Below, piece after piece: positions 1 through 11,730 of a stretch of DNA of 64,000 bases. Position 1 is the first letter of the stretch; each line of letters opens with the position of its first letter. A program made the translations under genes and the position numbers. The notes under the pieces were generated by a model. It saw nothing but the letters and a program-made list of their open reading frames with translations, had not been told where the DNA came from and made no database searches. Source of the stretch: Albula goreensis. Lineage: Eukaryota > Chordata > Actinopteri > Albuliformes > Albulidae. The DNA lies in the NCBI GenBank assembly GCA_022829145.1, contig CM040748.1, forward strand, positions 3,673,501 through 3,737,500, given 5' to 3'.

Positions 1-26
1 GTGAAACCATAAAAAGCAAGTTGTAA

Positions 27-137
<111 letters not shown>

Positions 138-1216
138 TAAATTTTAATTTTCAGTATCGCCTTTTGTAAAAACACATCTTGTATTGTACGGCTCTGCTGG
201 CAATTTACAGTGTCTTCCCTTTTGGTTGACTGGACTCAAACTGCACTGCCTGACTGGGTTTAGCAAGCTCTTATGAACGAGGTCTTTCTCCACCTTGAGA
301 ATTTCAAGCTTAGAGGATATTGGGCCCAAACTGTTCATTTGATCGCATGGTTCCCAGAGGAGGCCGGGCCACACTCGGGACTGTGAGAGAATCCCACAAT
401 ATATCCGCGCTCATGTTCATGTATGCCCAAGATATGGAAAGCAATTAGATCAGCGTGTCGCTTGGGACCGGAGGAAGGAAGCCGCTGGCTCTCCATAAGA
501 CACAGCGGTGCAGTGTAGGGTTAAAGCACACCACAGCAGAGTGCAGCAGACAAAAACGTAAGGGATGGATAGGCCTACCAGATGATGAGGATCAAAATAG
601 ATCACAGAGCAAAAAAAAATAACAGAGAAGCTATTTTGCTTTCCAATCCACTTTTTAGAATAAATAATTTAGAAATGGGGGTTGGGGGGTGGAGGGGGCT
701 GTCATGGATGGTTCCCATGTCTGGAATACGGTGTTCCCACGTTGTATAAAACCAGCCTGGATTTTTTTTTTTTTTTTTTTGTGGTTCTCATGTGCAGATA
801 CTGGCACTGGTTCCAAGGTCTGGCAGGTGGCAAGTGTTTATTCCAATTAGTCAGCGGGTCCTCTCACACTGTGTTTGGGTATGTGTGGATGGCAGAGGGC
901 CCGTTGACTCATCTTCAAAACCACACAGACATCTTTCAAAAACCGCAATAAACCGTAGTGACAAAGCTTGAGTCCAAGCGTCGATCTTTTTTTTTTTTGT
1001 TTTGTGACCCTTCCCCCTAACCAACCGTAAAGAAGAGAGTCGCATTGTCATAGTTTACCTCATTAGCTTATTGCTAATCATGTTGCGTTCAGATCCTGTC
1101 ATTATCTTTCCATAACATAGTGTGTGTCTGTGTGTGGCTTGACAACACCTAACCATCAACAGTAGCCTCATCAAAACCTTTTTAAATTCAACATGGCGTC
1201 CAAATTATTATGTATG

Positions 1217-1245
1217 GTATGTGTATGTATGTGTCTGTGTGTGAT

Positions 1246-1280
<35 letters not shown>

Positions 1281-1312
1281 TAGCATGTGTGTGTGTGTGT
1301 GTGTGTGTGTGA
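1217..1312. repeat. (TG)n microsatellite, interrupted
   Basis: Two pure TG runs (about 1249-1279 and 1285-1311) are separated by a short 'atagca' interruption, which is itself a copy of the 'atagcg' just before the first run. This is probably a locally duplicated microsatellite. Confidence 0.95.
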
Positions 1313-1489
1313 GTGCTTACTAAAAAAATAGATACTATAAATATATATCATTATAAAATTAAAATCAATATTTTTCATTCCACTTCAAACAGTGCTTTTC
1401 CTAATTCAGTGCACATTTTCTTAATTAAAAATAGGGAGTATTATTGATCTGCTTTTGTCTCACCTCTGGAGCCTCCAATCACTTCTTCA

Positions 1490-1530
1490 CCCCCCACCCC
1501 CCACCCCCCATCCCCCCATCCCCCCATCCC
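1490..1530. repeat. poly-C tract with A/AT interruptions
   Basis: Repeated blocks of five or six C separated by A or AT. The complementary strand carries four or more G-runs and could form a G-quadruplex. Confidence 0.85.
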
Positions 1531-2055
1531 TGGCATGCAGACAAATATACCGTCTTACCCCTCCCACTCCCTTAAGTTAATGAGAAGTTTAATTATAATT
1601 AGTGCTGCATTAATTCACAATGATGTGGTCCTATTGAGAAATGACTCAAATGATTTCGTCTGAGATGCAACTAAAAAGTGCTATTGGCATGTTGTGAACT
1701 GGGAAGCGGGCGAAACAGCAGTGCTGCCATTGAACTAGTTAAGGTGTCCCTAAGCAAAGCCAGAAAGGGAGGTTTTTTTGGTTTCTTTTTGCACAATTAC
1801 CAGACTATAATACAATTAATACATATGGGAGAAGAAAACAAATGAAGGTTTTTAAAACTCTGTTTTTTAATTTTTTTGGCGACAACAAGACCATTCAAAC
1901 TTCCTCTCTCCAGTGGCCCAAATGATGAAAAATTTTGCCACTTTAAATATAAAGATGATATATCTGAGGAGAAACTGTTGATTTAAGGCATCTTTAATCT
2001 TCATAAATAAGTAAAAAAAAAAAAAAAAAAAAGAAGAAAAAAACAGGGGGGTTAT

Positions 2056-2290
2056 GCAAAGCTGTCGGAATGGCACTGATTAATGGTAGATTCACCAGTC
2101 CTCAATTGCCGGTGAAGACACTAGCCGTAAGGCTGAACCACATTGTACATCATGTCTGCCAGCCTATCTCCATGATTAAATATTCCGTCAGAGGAGGCTA
2201 TAACCCTGTAAAGCTTAACAAGATTCATATGATGCGCCATTCGCATTTGCATAACTCACTCTTCCCACTGTGGAGCCCCAGAGAGTGATG
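2056..2290. promoter_or_regulatory. candidate conserved intronic enhancer-like block
   Basis: This is a non-repetitive stretch of balanced composition inside the large intron. It has an octamer-type POU site (ATTTGCAT, 2245-2252) and AT-core homeodomain-like sites (gattaat near 2077, gattaaata near 2174). It resembles the conserved noncoding elements common around rbfox1, but I cannot align it. The call rests on composition and motifs only. Confidence 0.2.
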
Positions 2291-3807
2291 GAAAATTAGA
2301 ACTGAGCAAAATTACTCCGAGAGACAAAATCAATAGAGGGAGAAGAGGAGTGAAGCCCCCTAATGCAATGCAAATCTGAGATATAGTTGTGTCTTGACAA
2401 CTTGAAGGAGGCCCATTAAAGTCGAAAAAAGCAAAAGAATGTGATTTAAACTGTCTGAAAGGTGTATTTTCTCCCTCTCTCTCAAAATGAGAAACCTGTC
2501 ATAATTTAACATTTTCCAGTATATTTCATATTTTTTTTGTTTGTTTTTATTGTTTGGTTTTGTTTTGTCGTCTTGACTAGACTTGTAATAAATGTAGAAT
2601 TGCCTAATTTTTAGATTTTATCTCATACAAATTATAGCCTCAACTGGAGCCCGAGAAACTAATCATATTAGAATATGAATTCTCATATTGCCATATCTGG
2701 AATATGATAGAACGCGTTCACTGGTAGAGACGTGTCGCTTAAACAAAACATTTGAATTTTGAAACTTCTCTCAAGCTTTTGGAGTGTAAAAACCAAACAA
2801 TCATGTAGACTATCGCAGTCTCTCATAATGAGACAGGGGTGGGGATTATTTTCTGTCTTGTCTAAAGGTTTTCTACATTGTGTCAAGAGTGATATTACAT
2901 GCTGAAAACATACAGGACAAGTGCTTAATATGTCCAGGTGCTTTGTCTTTGTAACTTTGAGAGCACAAATTAAACATCCACAGCTATGTGTACTCCCAAA
3001 GAGCCAACATCAGAAAATCACTAAAGTACACTAGTTGGAAAAAGCAAACTTGGCTGAAGCAGGACAATGGTTTTATCAAATTAGTGTACTTCTGTGGAGA
3101 ATTATTTTATTGCATTTAAGTGTCAGTCGGTAATTTTGTGGTTGACACCTTTCTGGAGTAATTTAGAAAACCGTAACTGTGTTTTGCTCACTTACTACTC
3201 AAAAAAAACTGACCAGCTAAGTACCTTGCACGTTGTCAGCAAGCTAACGTTAGCCTGCTATCCAACACTCGTTATCGCAGAACCATTCTTCAGCAGCAAC
3301 CAGGTGGCGAGCCTACTGGAAAAAAAGCAAGGTATCCTGCAAATTGGCTAACCAGGTACCTAGTTTTCTGTTGTCTCTGTCACTGATTGCTGTTCCCTGC
3401 TACTAATAACAAATAGTAAGGTAAGTTAGCTGTGTGGCTAACGACTGCTGGCTAAAACCAGCTAGCAATGTTATTTAGCAGATCTGATCAGTTTGTCTGT
3501 GTCATTCTTTGATTTGTGTAATTTCAACTGTTTCTAAATTTATCTCTGACAATCTCATCCTGGTTAAAGTGACGTTTTCAGTATAGTCTTGACCATATGA
3601 TTCTAAGTGCTTACAAGTGTGGGTACCAAATCCTCACAAATCCTGAACATAAAAAAAAAAAAACTCTAAATGAAAAAAATACATCCAAACAAAGAACTAT
3701 GTTAATTCATCTTTTTATTATTATGGCAAAGCAGCTTTCTGTAAAAATTCCAATGAGGCAAACAAACAAAGAATTCAGTATCGTATAGAGAGACAGATAG
3801 ATAACGA

Positions 3808-3841
3808 TAGAGAGAGAGAGAGAGAGAAAAAGAGAGAGAGA
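3808..3841. repeat. (GA)n microsatellite
   Basis: Nearly pure AG dinucleotide run with one short A-rich interruption. Confidence 0.93.
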
Positions 3842-4192
3842 AATGGCCCGTAATTGATCATTGTACATAGCCTGCTGCGGCACTAATGAGTTTTTACATT
3901 AAAGTCAGCAGCGTGAGGAAGCAGTGTAAGGGTTTGCCAGTCTGCAACCCGTTCCGATTCATCTCTTCTTTCCAACAGACAAATGCAACGCTGGCATTGC
4001 AATGCAGCAGCAGACCACTTGACACTTATCCATATGTAAACGATAACATAAAGATGACAGAAAACTGAATTTTCCCCACGTGACCGGGGGAGAAGTGGTG
4101 TACATGGACAGTTGAGTGTGAGATTTAAGTTTGCGGTCAAAACATTGTTTCAAAGCACCAATGAATGCTTAATACTAGAATACAACTCATAG

Positions 4193-4440
4193 TAACACTT
4201 TATTTTAGTGTGTGCTTATAACCTATGAATAAATGACTACTCAATACTTTGTTAACCATGAGTACACTTATAAATGGTTTGTTAAGGAATTGTAATTATT
4301 TATAAATGAAGTACAACAGCCTTTATATATGTGTTTACTCATGTTAATTCATAAATGAAATACAGCTACTGACTTACAAGCAGTTTACTAATGGTTAATA
4401 AACAATTTAATAATGATTTATTTATACTTTATAAGTAGAT
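4193..4440. mobile_element. partial hAT-like MITE arm (GTAACACTTTATTTTA type)
   Basis: The block opens with GTAACACTTTATTTTAGTGTG, a start I know from abundant fish nonautonomous DNA elements. It continues through AT-rich text with repeated 'aatgattaataa/ataaatgaa' phrases. I could not find the matching inverted end (…AAAGTGTTAC), so the copy is one-armed, truncated or diverged. It could instead be plain AT-rich intron DNA that shares the opening motif. Confidence 0.4.
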
Positions 4441-5220
4441 ATAGAGTGGTCCCCATCTCTTTTTTTGCCAATAATCAGATTCACATAAAAAGTGAGCGGT
4501 ACAGGTTTATTATTCAAACACACTATTATTTTTCAAAACATAACATTGCACTAAACGTTTGTCAGCTTTGTTGGTTTTTTGAGATCTGAGGCATGAAAAC
4601 ATCCCGTCATTGGAGAAGAGCTGTCAACACCACCCAATGATTGAAACTTATTTGATGATATTTCAGAGACTGTACCTGCAATGAATGGCAACACACAGTT
4701 GAATGTGTCCAGAAGTGGGCCTAACTAACATTAGCTAGGTTAGGTTAGATGGCTGATTGTCATTTTAAGGTTTTGATAATGCTATCGTAAAAGCAAGCTG
4801 CCTTGTCATGTAGACCATTTAGTTTCAGGATTGTGCAGTGGTGGCAATGAGAGTCAAGGACTCCATTATGATACTAAGAAATAAGAAAAACAGCCAGAGA
4901 TACAGGCCAAACCTCATGCTTGCCAAAATTAAATATTTCAAACATCATTAAGATGACAGAGAACACTGGTGAGCTCAGTAATTACAAAGAGCCAAGTGGA
5001 CCGAGGAAGACCTTGGCAGTTGATGGCCAAAGAATTACTAACCATAATGAAGAAAAACCACCAAACACCTGTCTGAGAGATCAGGGAAAAAAAAACCTTC
5101 TTCAGGAGGCAGAGGTGGAGCTGTCAGTGACTACTGCGGCTGCACAGCCCGATGTGGACCACTAGGAAGCTTAAGGCAACTACGACAACAGCCCCCAAAA
5201 CTGCAGCTATGGCTGCCAAG

Positions 5221-5298
5221 CATCACCAGACAATAATATTATATTTAATAATATAATTAATAATAATATAATATTAATGTTATACTCACCTGGTGATG
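5221..5298. repeat. AT-rich foldback with 9-bp outer arms
   Basis: The outer arms catcaccag (5221-5229) and ctggtgatg (5290-5298) are exact inverse complements. The inner arms aatattatat (5235-5244) and atataatatt (5266-5275) pair as well. The whole 78-bp block could extrude as a hairpin and may be the core of a small foldback element. Confidence 0.7.
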
Positions 5299-6817
5299 TC
5301 TATGGGAGATACAGTTCAAGCAAAGTGTGTGGGACTACTAAACTACTAGCTACTGCACATGACTATTTCATAGCATTCATATGTCCCAAATATTCCAGTG
5401 CCCTGAAATTTATACATGGTGAAACAAAAATGTACATAAATCACCTTTAATTACATTTGGGAATTCTGCAATTTAACCACATGCGAGCTGTTAGATTCCA
5501 AATGTAAAACTGAGGACTGCAGAGCCAAATCAAGAAGAAGTCCATCTTTGTCCCAAACACCATGGCAGGCATTGCATTATGCAGGCTCCATGTCTGGATG
5601 GAGAATCGCTCGCTCCATGGGGTCAGAGATGGGGGAAAGGGGACACAGTGTGCTGGGCCCGGCTCTCTGTCAGACCGTGCCCAGAGCTAGTTTAAAAGAC
5701 AGATGCTCCACCTTTCAGAAACCCCACTTTTAGAAACCCCGCTCTGCACTCTGCAAAAATTATTTCTGCTCCACTCCACTCCACTCGCATGCTTTGGGTT
5801 TCTTTGGTCCAGTTTTTAAGAAGTTAATTGTGAACTCCGATGCATGCCACCAGTCTCATCTGTAATGTTCAGTTTCACTTCAGGGGTCTTTGGGGAGTTT
5901 GAATGTCTCTTAAGGTGCGTTATTTTTAAAACAATCACTACTTAATTTGACAGCTGTCTGTCTGAATGCTAGTAAATGCATTCCTTATTATTTAAAAATA
6001 ATAATAGACATTTTCAGCTGAATGAGTTTGTGGATCTGAGGGAGGCATCTTCATCACTGCCATGTGAAGGGCTGGATGTGTCCTGGATTTGAACTGTGAG
6101 TGATGCCTCTGTTCCCCGCGTCGCTCTTTAAATGATGGTGCTCCATTAAATATGACTGTCTTTTAACATGCCTGACATTGAAATTCAATCACATTACCCA
6201 AAATTGTTGGGTTGTGACTTTGACTGAAGCATTAATGCGCCAGGTTGTGATATTGGAGAACAGCACAACAAAAGGTACAGTAAAGATGTAGGCATATAAT
6301 TTTGGTTGCAATGTATGCGCAAATGGGTTCGTGGTGAGCCCAATTTAGCTGAATTATGTTGGGAAAGGGACTGTGTGGCCATTGGCCCCGTCTGGCTGTC
6401 CAGGTTTGCGACGAGAATCTTCTTGGGCGCTTGTTTTGACAGGCTCACTGGCGATGATTGTTTCCAGTCAGGGGATGCATCTAGACCGTGGTATTTTTAC
6501 AGTTTGAAATGAGCTGCTTTGTCCTTCTGCTGCCCTCATTACAGCTAATCTCAGGAACATTGGAGCTCGTTATGCAGCCTTCAGCGGGCAGCATGTGATT
6601 TTGATTTTCCCACAATTAACTTGAAACATTGTATCTATTTTCAAGAGGCCATAATGCATTGCACCCGGCCCCTGCTTGAGATGGCAGCTCCGCAGACACC
6701 GAGGCGTTTAGGAATGGACACTTTGTATCGTTTTGAGCTGTCTCTCTCCGTTTGTGTGCCGGCTGAATGTTGATTCAGATGCATCGGTGAAAAATGTGTG
6801 ATCAAGTAAAACAGCCA

Positions 6818-6818
<1 letters not shown>

Positions 6819-6857
<39 letters not shown>
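6819..6857. repeat. (ATT)n microsatellite
   Basis: About 13 consecutive ATT/TTA units. Confidence 0.97.
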
Positions 6858-9178
6858 GTGAGGGAGACCAAAGAAAACAGACCAGAATGGGGATATGGAC
6901 TGTCAAATTTGTAAAAAAAAATGCCAGCTATACCAGAATAATCAAAAATTAGAGATGAGTATAGGTAACACACAATATTCAATACTCTATCACATCCTAA
7001 TAATAAATGAGCTTTAACATAATAGACTGGAACACTTCTCTATGTGAAGACAAACATACATCACACAATATCTAACGAATGCATAAATAGGATTCACACA
7101 GTTACAGCTGCACATTCCCAAGATATATGGGAAAAAAGGTCAACTCTTTCATAGCTATATAAACACATAATTTACACTTTTCTCCATTGGATTTAATGTG
7201 CATTCAGAGAAATCACATTTCAGTCACAGTTCACTCAATCTTCTCCATTTAAATGAGTGAAAGATATTTGGTGCAGTTGCCTTTTTTGAAAACGAGGAAT
7301 GTCAGAGAATGTGTTAATTATCTTTGCATGCTTAATAGGTGCTTGACATGTTGAAGAGGTCATTCATACGCTCACCCCATTCATCTAGGCCTCCTCACTC
7401 AGATGAGCTGCACTCCAAACTGACAATCAGCAAATAATAAGTATTGACAGTAATAATGGAACTATTGTAGAGTTTAATACAACTGGAGAGAACTGCTGAA
7501 AATAAGCAGCAGTTCCATATATTAGCTGATATCCACTTTACATAATAGCTTTTAAACTGCATTACTTTGCATCAAAATGTTATTAAACATGACACTAAAT
7601 GTTTTATTACACTGCATCTGGATTGGGTTGATCCCCTTCAAACTGTGAATATAGGAAAGACAGCAAAATGGCTTACACTTCATATGTTGAAAAACAGCAG
7701 CAAAAAGCATGGTTTTGAATATGTTTTTTCGTTTTGCCCTGTTATCGAAGCGATTCACACAATACTGACCTCTAGTGGACAATAGCCTGTCATTTAAAGC
7801 TGTATTTTGGTGACGTAAAATACCGTATAAATAGTCACATAAAGGAGGCATTATTGCTTACGCTATGTACCAGTTTTCCTTTGTTTGGTGTATTTATTGT
7901 TAATAAGTACAAACGTGGGGGCGTCTGCTTCAGAACGCTTATTGGAATCCGGTCTTTGTCAGCACTTTGTCCCCATCTCTCTGTGAAGGATTATGGCTGA
8001 ACATGGAAAAGAAAGCCCATTAATTTACCTATTATATGTTAAATTCAATCAACAACAACCCCGGTGAGCGAGGGTGAAAGCTCTCTTTCAGAGCAGAGCC
8101 ATGTAACGCAGGGATGTACCGCGATACGCAGATGGGTAATACAGACCAGCAGCCATCGCTAATTCAGAATTAAGTTGCTTCATATGCTTTTTAATCACCC
8201 CCATATTTTTCCCCTCAATGCATAATTTTCTGATAAAATTTCCATCAGCTTCTTTAATTAAACTAATGCTTTAAATGAGGTTCCAGTTCAGTAGTTATTA
8301 ATCCTTCTAAAGAATTTCACAGCAGACCAAGTGTTATTAATTAGCCTGGAAAAAAAAAGCCTAGATATTCTTTTTTAAAAGTTGACACACTTGAAAGTTA
8401 TGGCATGGCTTCTTTAAGACGAGCGTGGAGCTGTGGGTGAAGAAGGGCGGACGTGTGGTGTACAGTATGCAGACAGCTGGCAGCTTTTCTGTAACACTTC
8501 CCACACCGTTTAGCACCAATCAGCCCATTGTAATGGGAGCTCTGGCGGTCAGTGTTTTCAGTCTTATGTATTTATTTCCTTATTTTTTAATTTAGCCTTC
8601 CATTTGCCATGACTGATCTGAAATTTCAAAAATATCAATGTGCATTCTAGTAATAATGAAAATGAAAGGTATTTATGGCCATCACCTCTAGTTCAGTTTT
8701 GTTTGTAAGTCAGTATTTTTAGTTTTGAATATGTAAACAGTGAAAGCGAACTGGTGCCAATAAACCCTTAACCAGGAGCAATGCCGCCAGTTGGATAACA
8801 CTACGTTTCATCATTTGATCATTTGGGAAAAAGCAAATGGCGTAAATGCTTTATTCAAAAAATCACGAGCTTCCACATGACACCTGTTTGCTTCCTGTCC
8901 CTCCAAAGGAAGTTTTATTTATTTATGTATTTATTTTTCTCCACAGAATGCACACACATTTAAGTAAACATCATGTTTAGTCATGATTGCATTGGCTGAT
9001 CGAGTACTGATCCAGGATCGTGTCTCTCCAGTCTACATTAACCTCACTCACGTTTATCTGAAAAGAAAAACTGCTCCTGATCCTAAATCAATACAGATAG
9101 GAATTGGCCTACCTTTTAAATGCAATACTAGTTTACCGTGATCACACTGAAGGTATAAGGCACAGTTAAAAATCCAGA

Positions 9179-9392
9179 TACACTCTGAGAAAAAAAAGCC
9201 CTTGCCCTGCAGGGGGAACCCTTAAAGGTTCTCCTATGATATGGATTTCACTCACAGGTTCTCTGTAGAACCTTATTCTGAGGGTTACATAAAGAACCCC
9301 TTAAAGATATCTGTATCTAAGATGAACATTTAAGTGTTCCCCCAGCAAGACAAATGAAAAAGGTGCTACAGAGCACTTTTTCTAAGAGTGTA
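9179..9392. mobile_element. Tc1/mariner-type MITE, about 210 bp, with TA target duplication
   Basis: The left end CACTCTGAGAAAAAAAA (from 9181) and right end CTTTTTCTAAGAGTG (to 9390) are near-perfect inverted repeats. Both are flanked by TA (9179-9180 and 9391-9392), the target duplication of Tc1/mariner elements. The interior repeats the words 'aggttct', 'gaacc' and 'aagaacc', typical of the abundant teleost 'ACACTCTTAGAAAAA…GGTTCT' family. There is no coding capacity, so mobilisation would have needed a transposase encoded elsewhere. Both ends are intact, which makes this the best-bounded transposon in the window. Confidence 0.85.
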
Positions 9393-9589
9393 GAACAGAA
9401 TTGCTCATTTTTTTATGACTGAATTTTACACATGAATACGTTTTCACTGTCGCTTCGCAAATTATTACATTTACATTGCATGACTAATTGCTTTAAGTTC
9501 ATGTAGGAGGGTGCCTTCTACATGGCCCCTATGCCGTAAGGGGGGGACAGAGCTTTAGTTAACACCGATCAGCTGCTTTCCGCACGGTA

Positions 9590-10052
9590 AAGGATGTGAC
9601 TGACGTAGGCACGCACTCAGTCCTCACTGCAAAGGATGTGACTGGCGTAGGCACACACTCAGTCCTCACTGCAAAGGATGTGACTGGCGTAGGCACGCAC
9701 TCAGTCCTCACGGCTAAGGATGTGACTGGTATAGACACGCACTCAGTCCTCACAGCTAAGAATGTGACTGGTATAGACACGCACTCAGTCCTCACGGCTA
9801 AGGATGTGACTGGTATAGACACGCACTCAGTCCTCACGGCTAGGGATGTGACTGGTAATAGACACGCACTCAGTCCTCACGGCTAAGAATGTGACTGGTA
9901 TAGACACGCACTCAGTCCTCACGGCTAAGGATGTGACTGGCATAGATGCGGGCTCAGTCTGCATGGTGAAGGATGTTACTGGCATAGATGCATGCTCAGT
10001 CCGCACGGCGAAGTATGTGACTGGCGTAGACACGCGCTTAGTCTTGGCTGCG
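9590..10052. repeat. 42-bp minisatellite, 11 copies
   Basis: The consensus unit starts 'aaggatgtgactggtataga' and ends 'cactcagtcctcacggct' (42 bp). Copies begin at 9590, 9632, 9674, 9716, 9758, 9800, 9842, 9885, 9927, 9969 and 10011. The seventh copy has one inserted A (43 bp). The last three copies are the most diverged. Because 42 is a multiple of three, both strands stay open as 14-residue repeats. I regard that as a consequence of the period and not as evidence of a gene: there is no splice or promoter context and the one-base insertion breaks the frame. Confidence 0.97.
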
Positions 10053-11550
10053 CTTGTAATGAGCGGTTCTATCCTCGTGTCCCTCTGCTCATGTTTATTT
10101 TGGTTCTGCAGAGGGGCACTGCCCTGCTGTTTGTGCCCACTCTGTCCTGGCATCTTGATCAGTAGACTAATCATTGTGCGGTCCAGTGCCTTGCGCTCAC
10201 ATTGCCTTCTGGACACAAAAGAAACACAGACGTCCCTCTTTCCAAACGTGATTTGTGTGCTGAGGAAGCCGCTTTGGAGCTGGGTAAATTAGCCTGTGCT
10301 ACACATTAATCGCTCTTCATATTACCTGAAGTGGGAGCCAAACGCTAAATATTGAAAGCGTACACAATGCACAATCACCCTAATCAACATAAAAAGCTTT
10401 TAATACTGCTGTGAAATGCAATTTCACCTTTATGGTTTATATGTTGTCATATTTAAATATTAGGGATGGAAATGAAAGAATAAAATAAGTTTAAAACTGT
10501 TGATGGGGGGAGTGGGGGAATCTCAACACAATAATGTGCTGAAGTACACAAGGCAGCTTTACTGTTTCAGAATATGCTTCTCGTAGTTGCGGCTTCTTAG
10601 TTTTAGCTACCAAATAGCATCTTGATCGTTCACTTCTTAACTGACTGGCAAGCTGAAAAATCAGTGGTGTTCGCTAGCTTGCTAGGTAGTTGGCTTGCCT
10701 ATATTTGTTATACAAGGTAGGCCTAAGCATTACAGCATATAATAGCCAACTGAGGAAACTGAGGAAAATGCAAGCCTAACAATCACTAGTTTCTCTTGCT
10801 ATTACTCTGGCAAAACATGTAATATATGATTCAAGAAACCAGATTACTTGATGAGATGTTTGAATAGTATATAACTGTTTTATATATACTGTGAGTGTAA
10901 AATATAGGGATGAATCAGATTTTTTTATTTTTAGTTAAAAAAAATGTTTTAAGAGTGCATGTGAATGTTCCAATCTTGGAGGAGACATCTAGAGAAAACT
11001 ATTTTTACACCATAGAGTGCACCTGGTCACCTAAAATGGCTGCATATTACTTGGCTTTATCTGTACCATGAAGATGAATCATTGAATCATAAAGTTGTGA
11101 CAGATGGACCACCATGTTGACAGGCGTTGTGAACAGGCGCTGTGGGTTGAAGGTTTTTCTTTTCCAAACGTAAACACATCCAGATGTTGGAAAAGGAGTA
11201 AAATGTGACACGTTCCGTATTCCTCCATCTCTCAGATGCCCAGGTTTGGTGGCCATTTCACAAAGTTTCACACCGCTGAAATAGCAGGCCTGCGGTAAAC
11301 ATCAGCGCTAAGAGGCTAATGATCTGTTGCTCTTGTTCAGACTGCATTTGCAGAGGTGTAAATTCAGATCTGAGGCATACCTGAGGGCTGTTCTTTAACA
11401 CTGTTCCCTCTGACACACAGTGAAATGGCAATTGACCACAAATTGACAACAAATTGCCTTATAACACGTTTAAATGGCCATTGATTGTAATTTGGGTCAT
11501 TAAAATGTGAGTCCTTACCATTTGCTGTTTCCATTACTGTGTGTACGTTT

Positions 11551-11555
<5 letters not shown>

Positions 11556-11591
<36 letters not shown>
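11556..11591. repeat. (TG)n microsatellite
   Basis: Pure TG run preceded by imperfect TG/TA repeats. Confidence 0.95.
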
Positions 11592-11594
<3 letters not shown>

Positions 11595-11651
11595 ACGTGT
11601 GCGAGTATGTACACATGTGTGCTTGTAATGAAAAAGAAACACATACACACA

Positions 11652-11730
11652 TACAGGGGGTCCTCGACTTACGAATGAGTTCCGTTCCTACGTTGTGTCG
11701 TAAGCTGATTTTCGACGTAAGTCGGAATTT
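11652..11730. mobile_element. possible pogo/Tigger-like DNA transposon end
   Basis: A TA followed by CAGGGGGTCCTCGACTTACG resembles the terminal repeat of pogo/Tigger (Tc1/mariner superfamily) elements. Internal inverted words cgacttacg (about 11666) and cgtaagtcg (about 11716) add to the resemblance. I could not place the opposite end with confidence. A fragment 'taggtcgaaac' near 11880 might belong to it. It is either a truncated copy or a short derivative. Confidence 0.45.

Noticed and set aside
9559-10292. Repeat proteins with 14-residue units
   Set aside because: The 42-bp minisatellite keeps frames open automatically. The single-base insertion in copy seven breaks the frame and there is no gene context.
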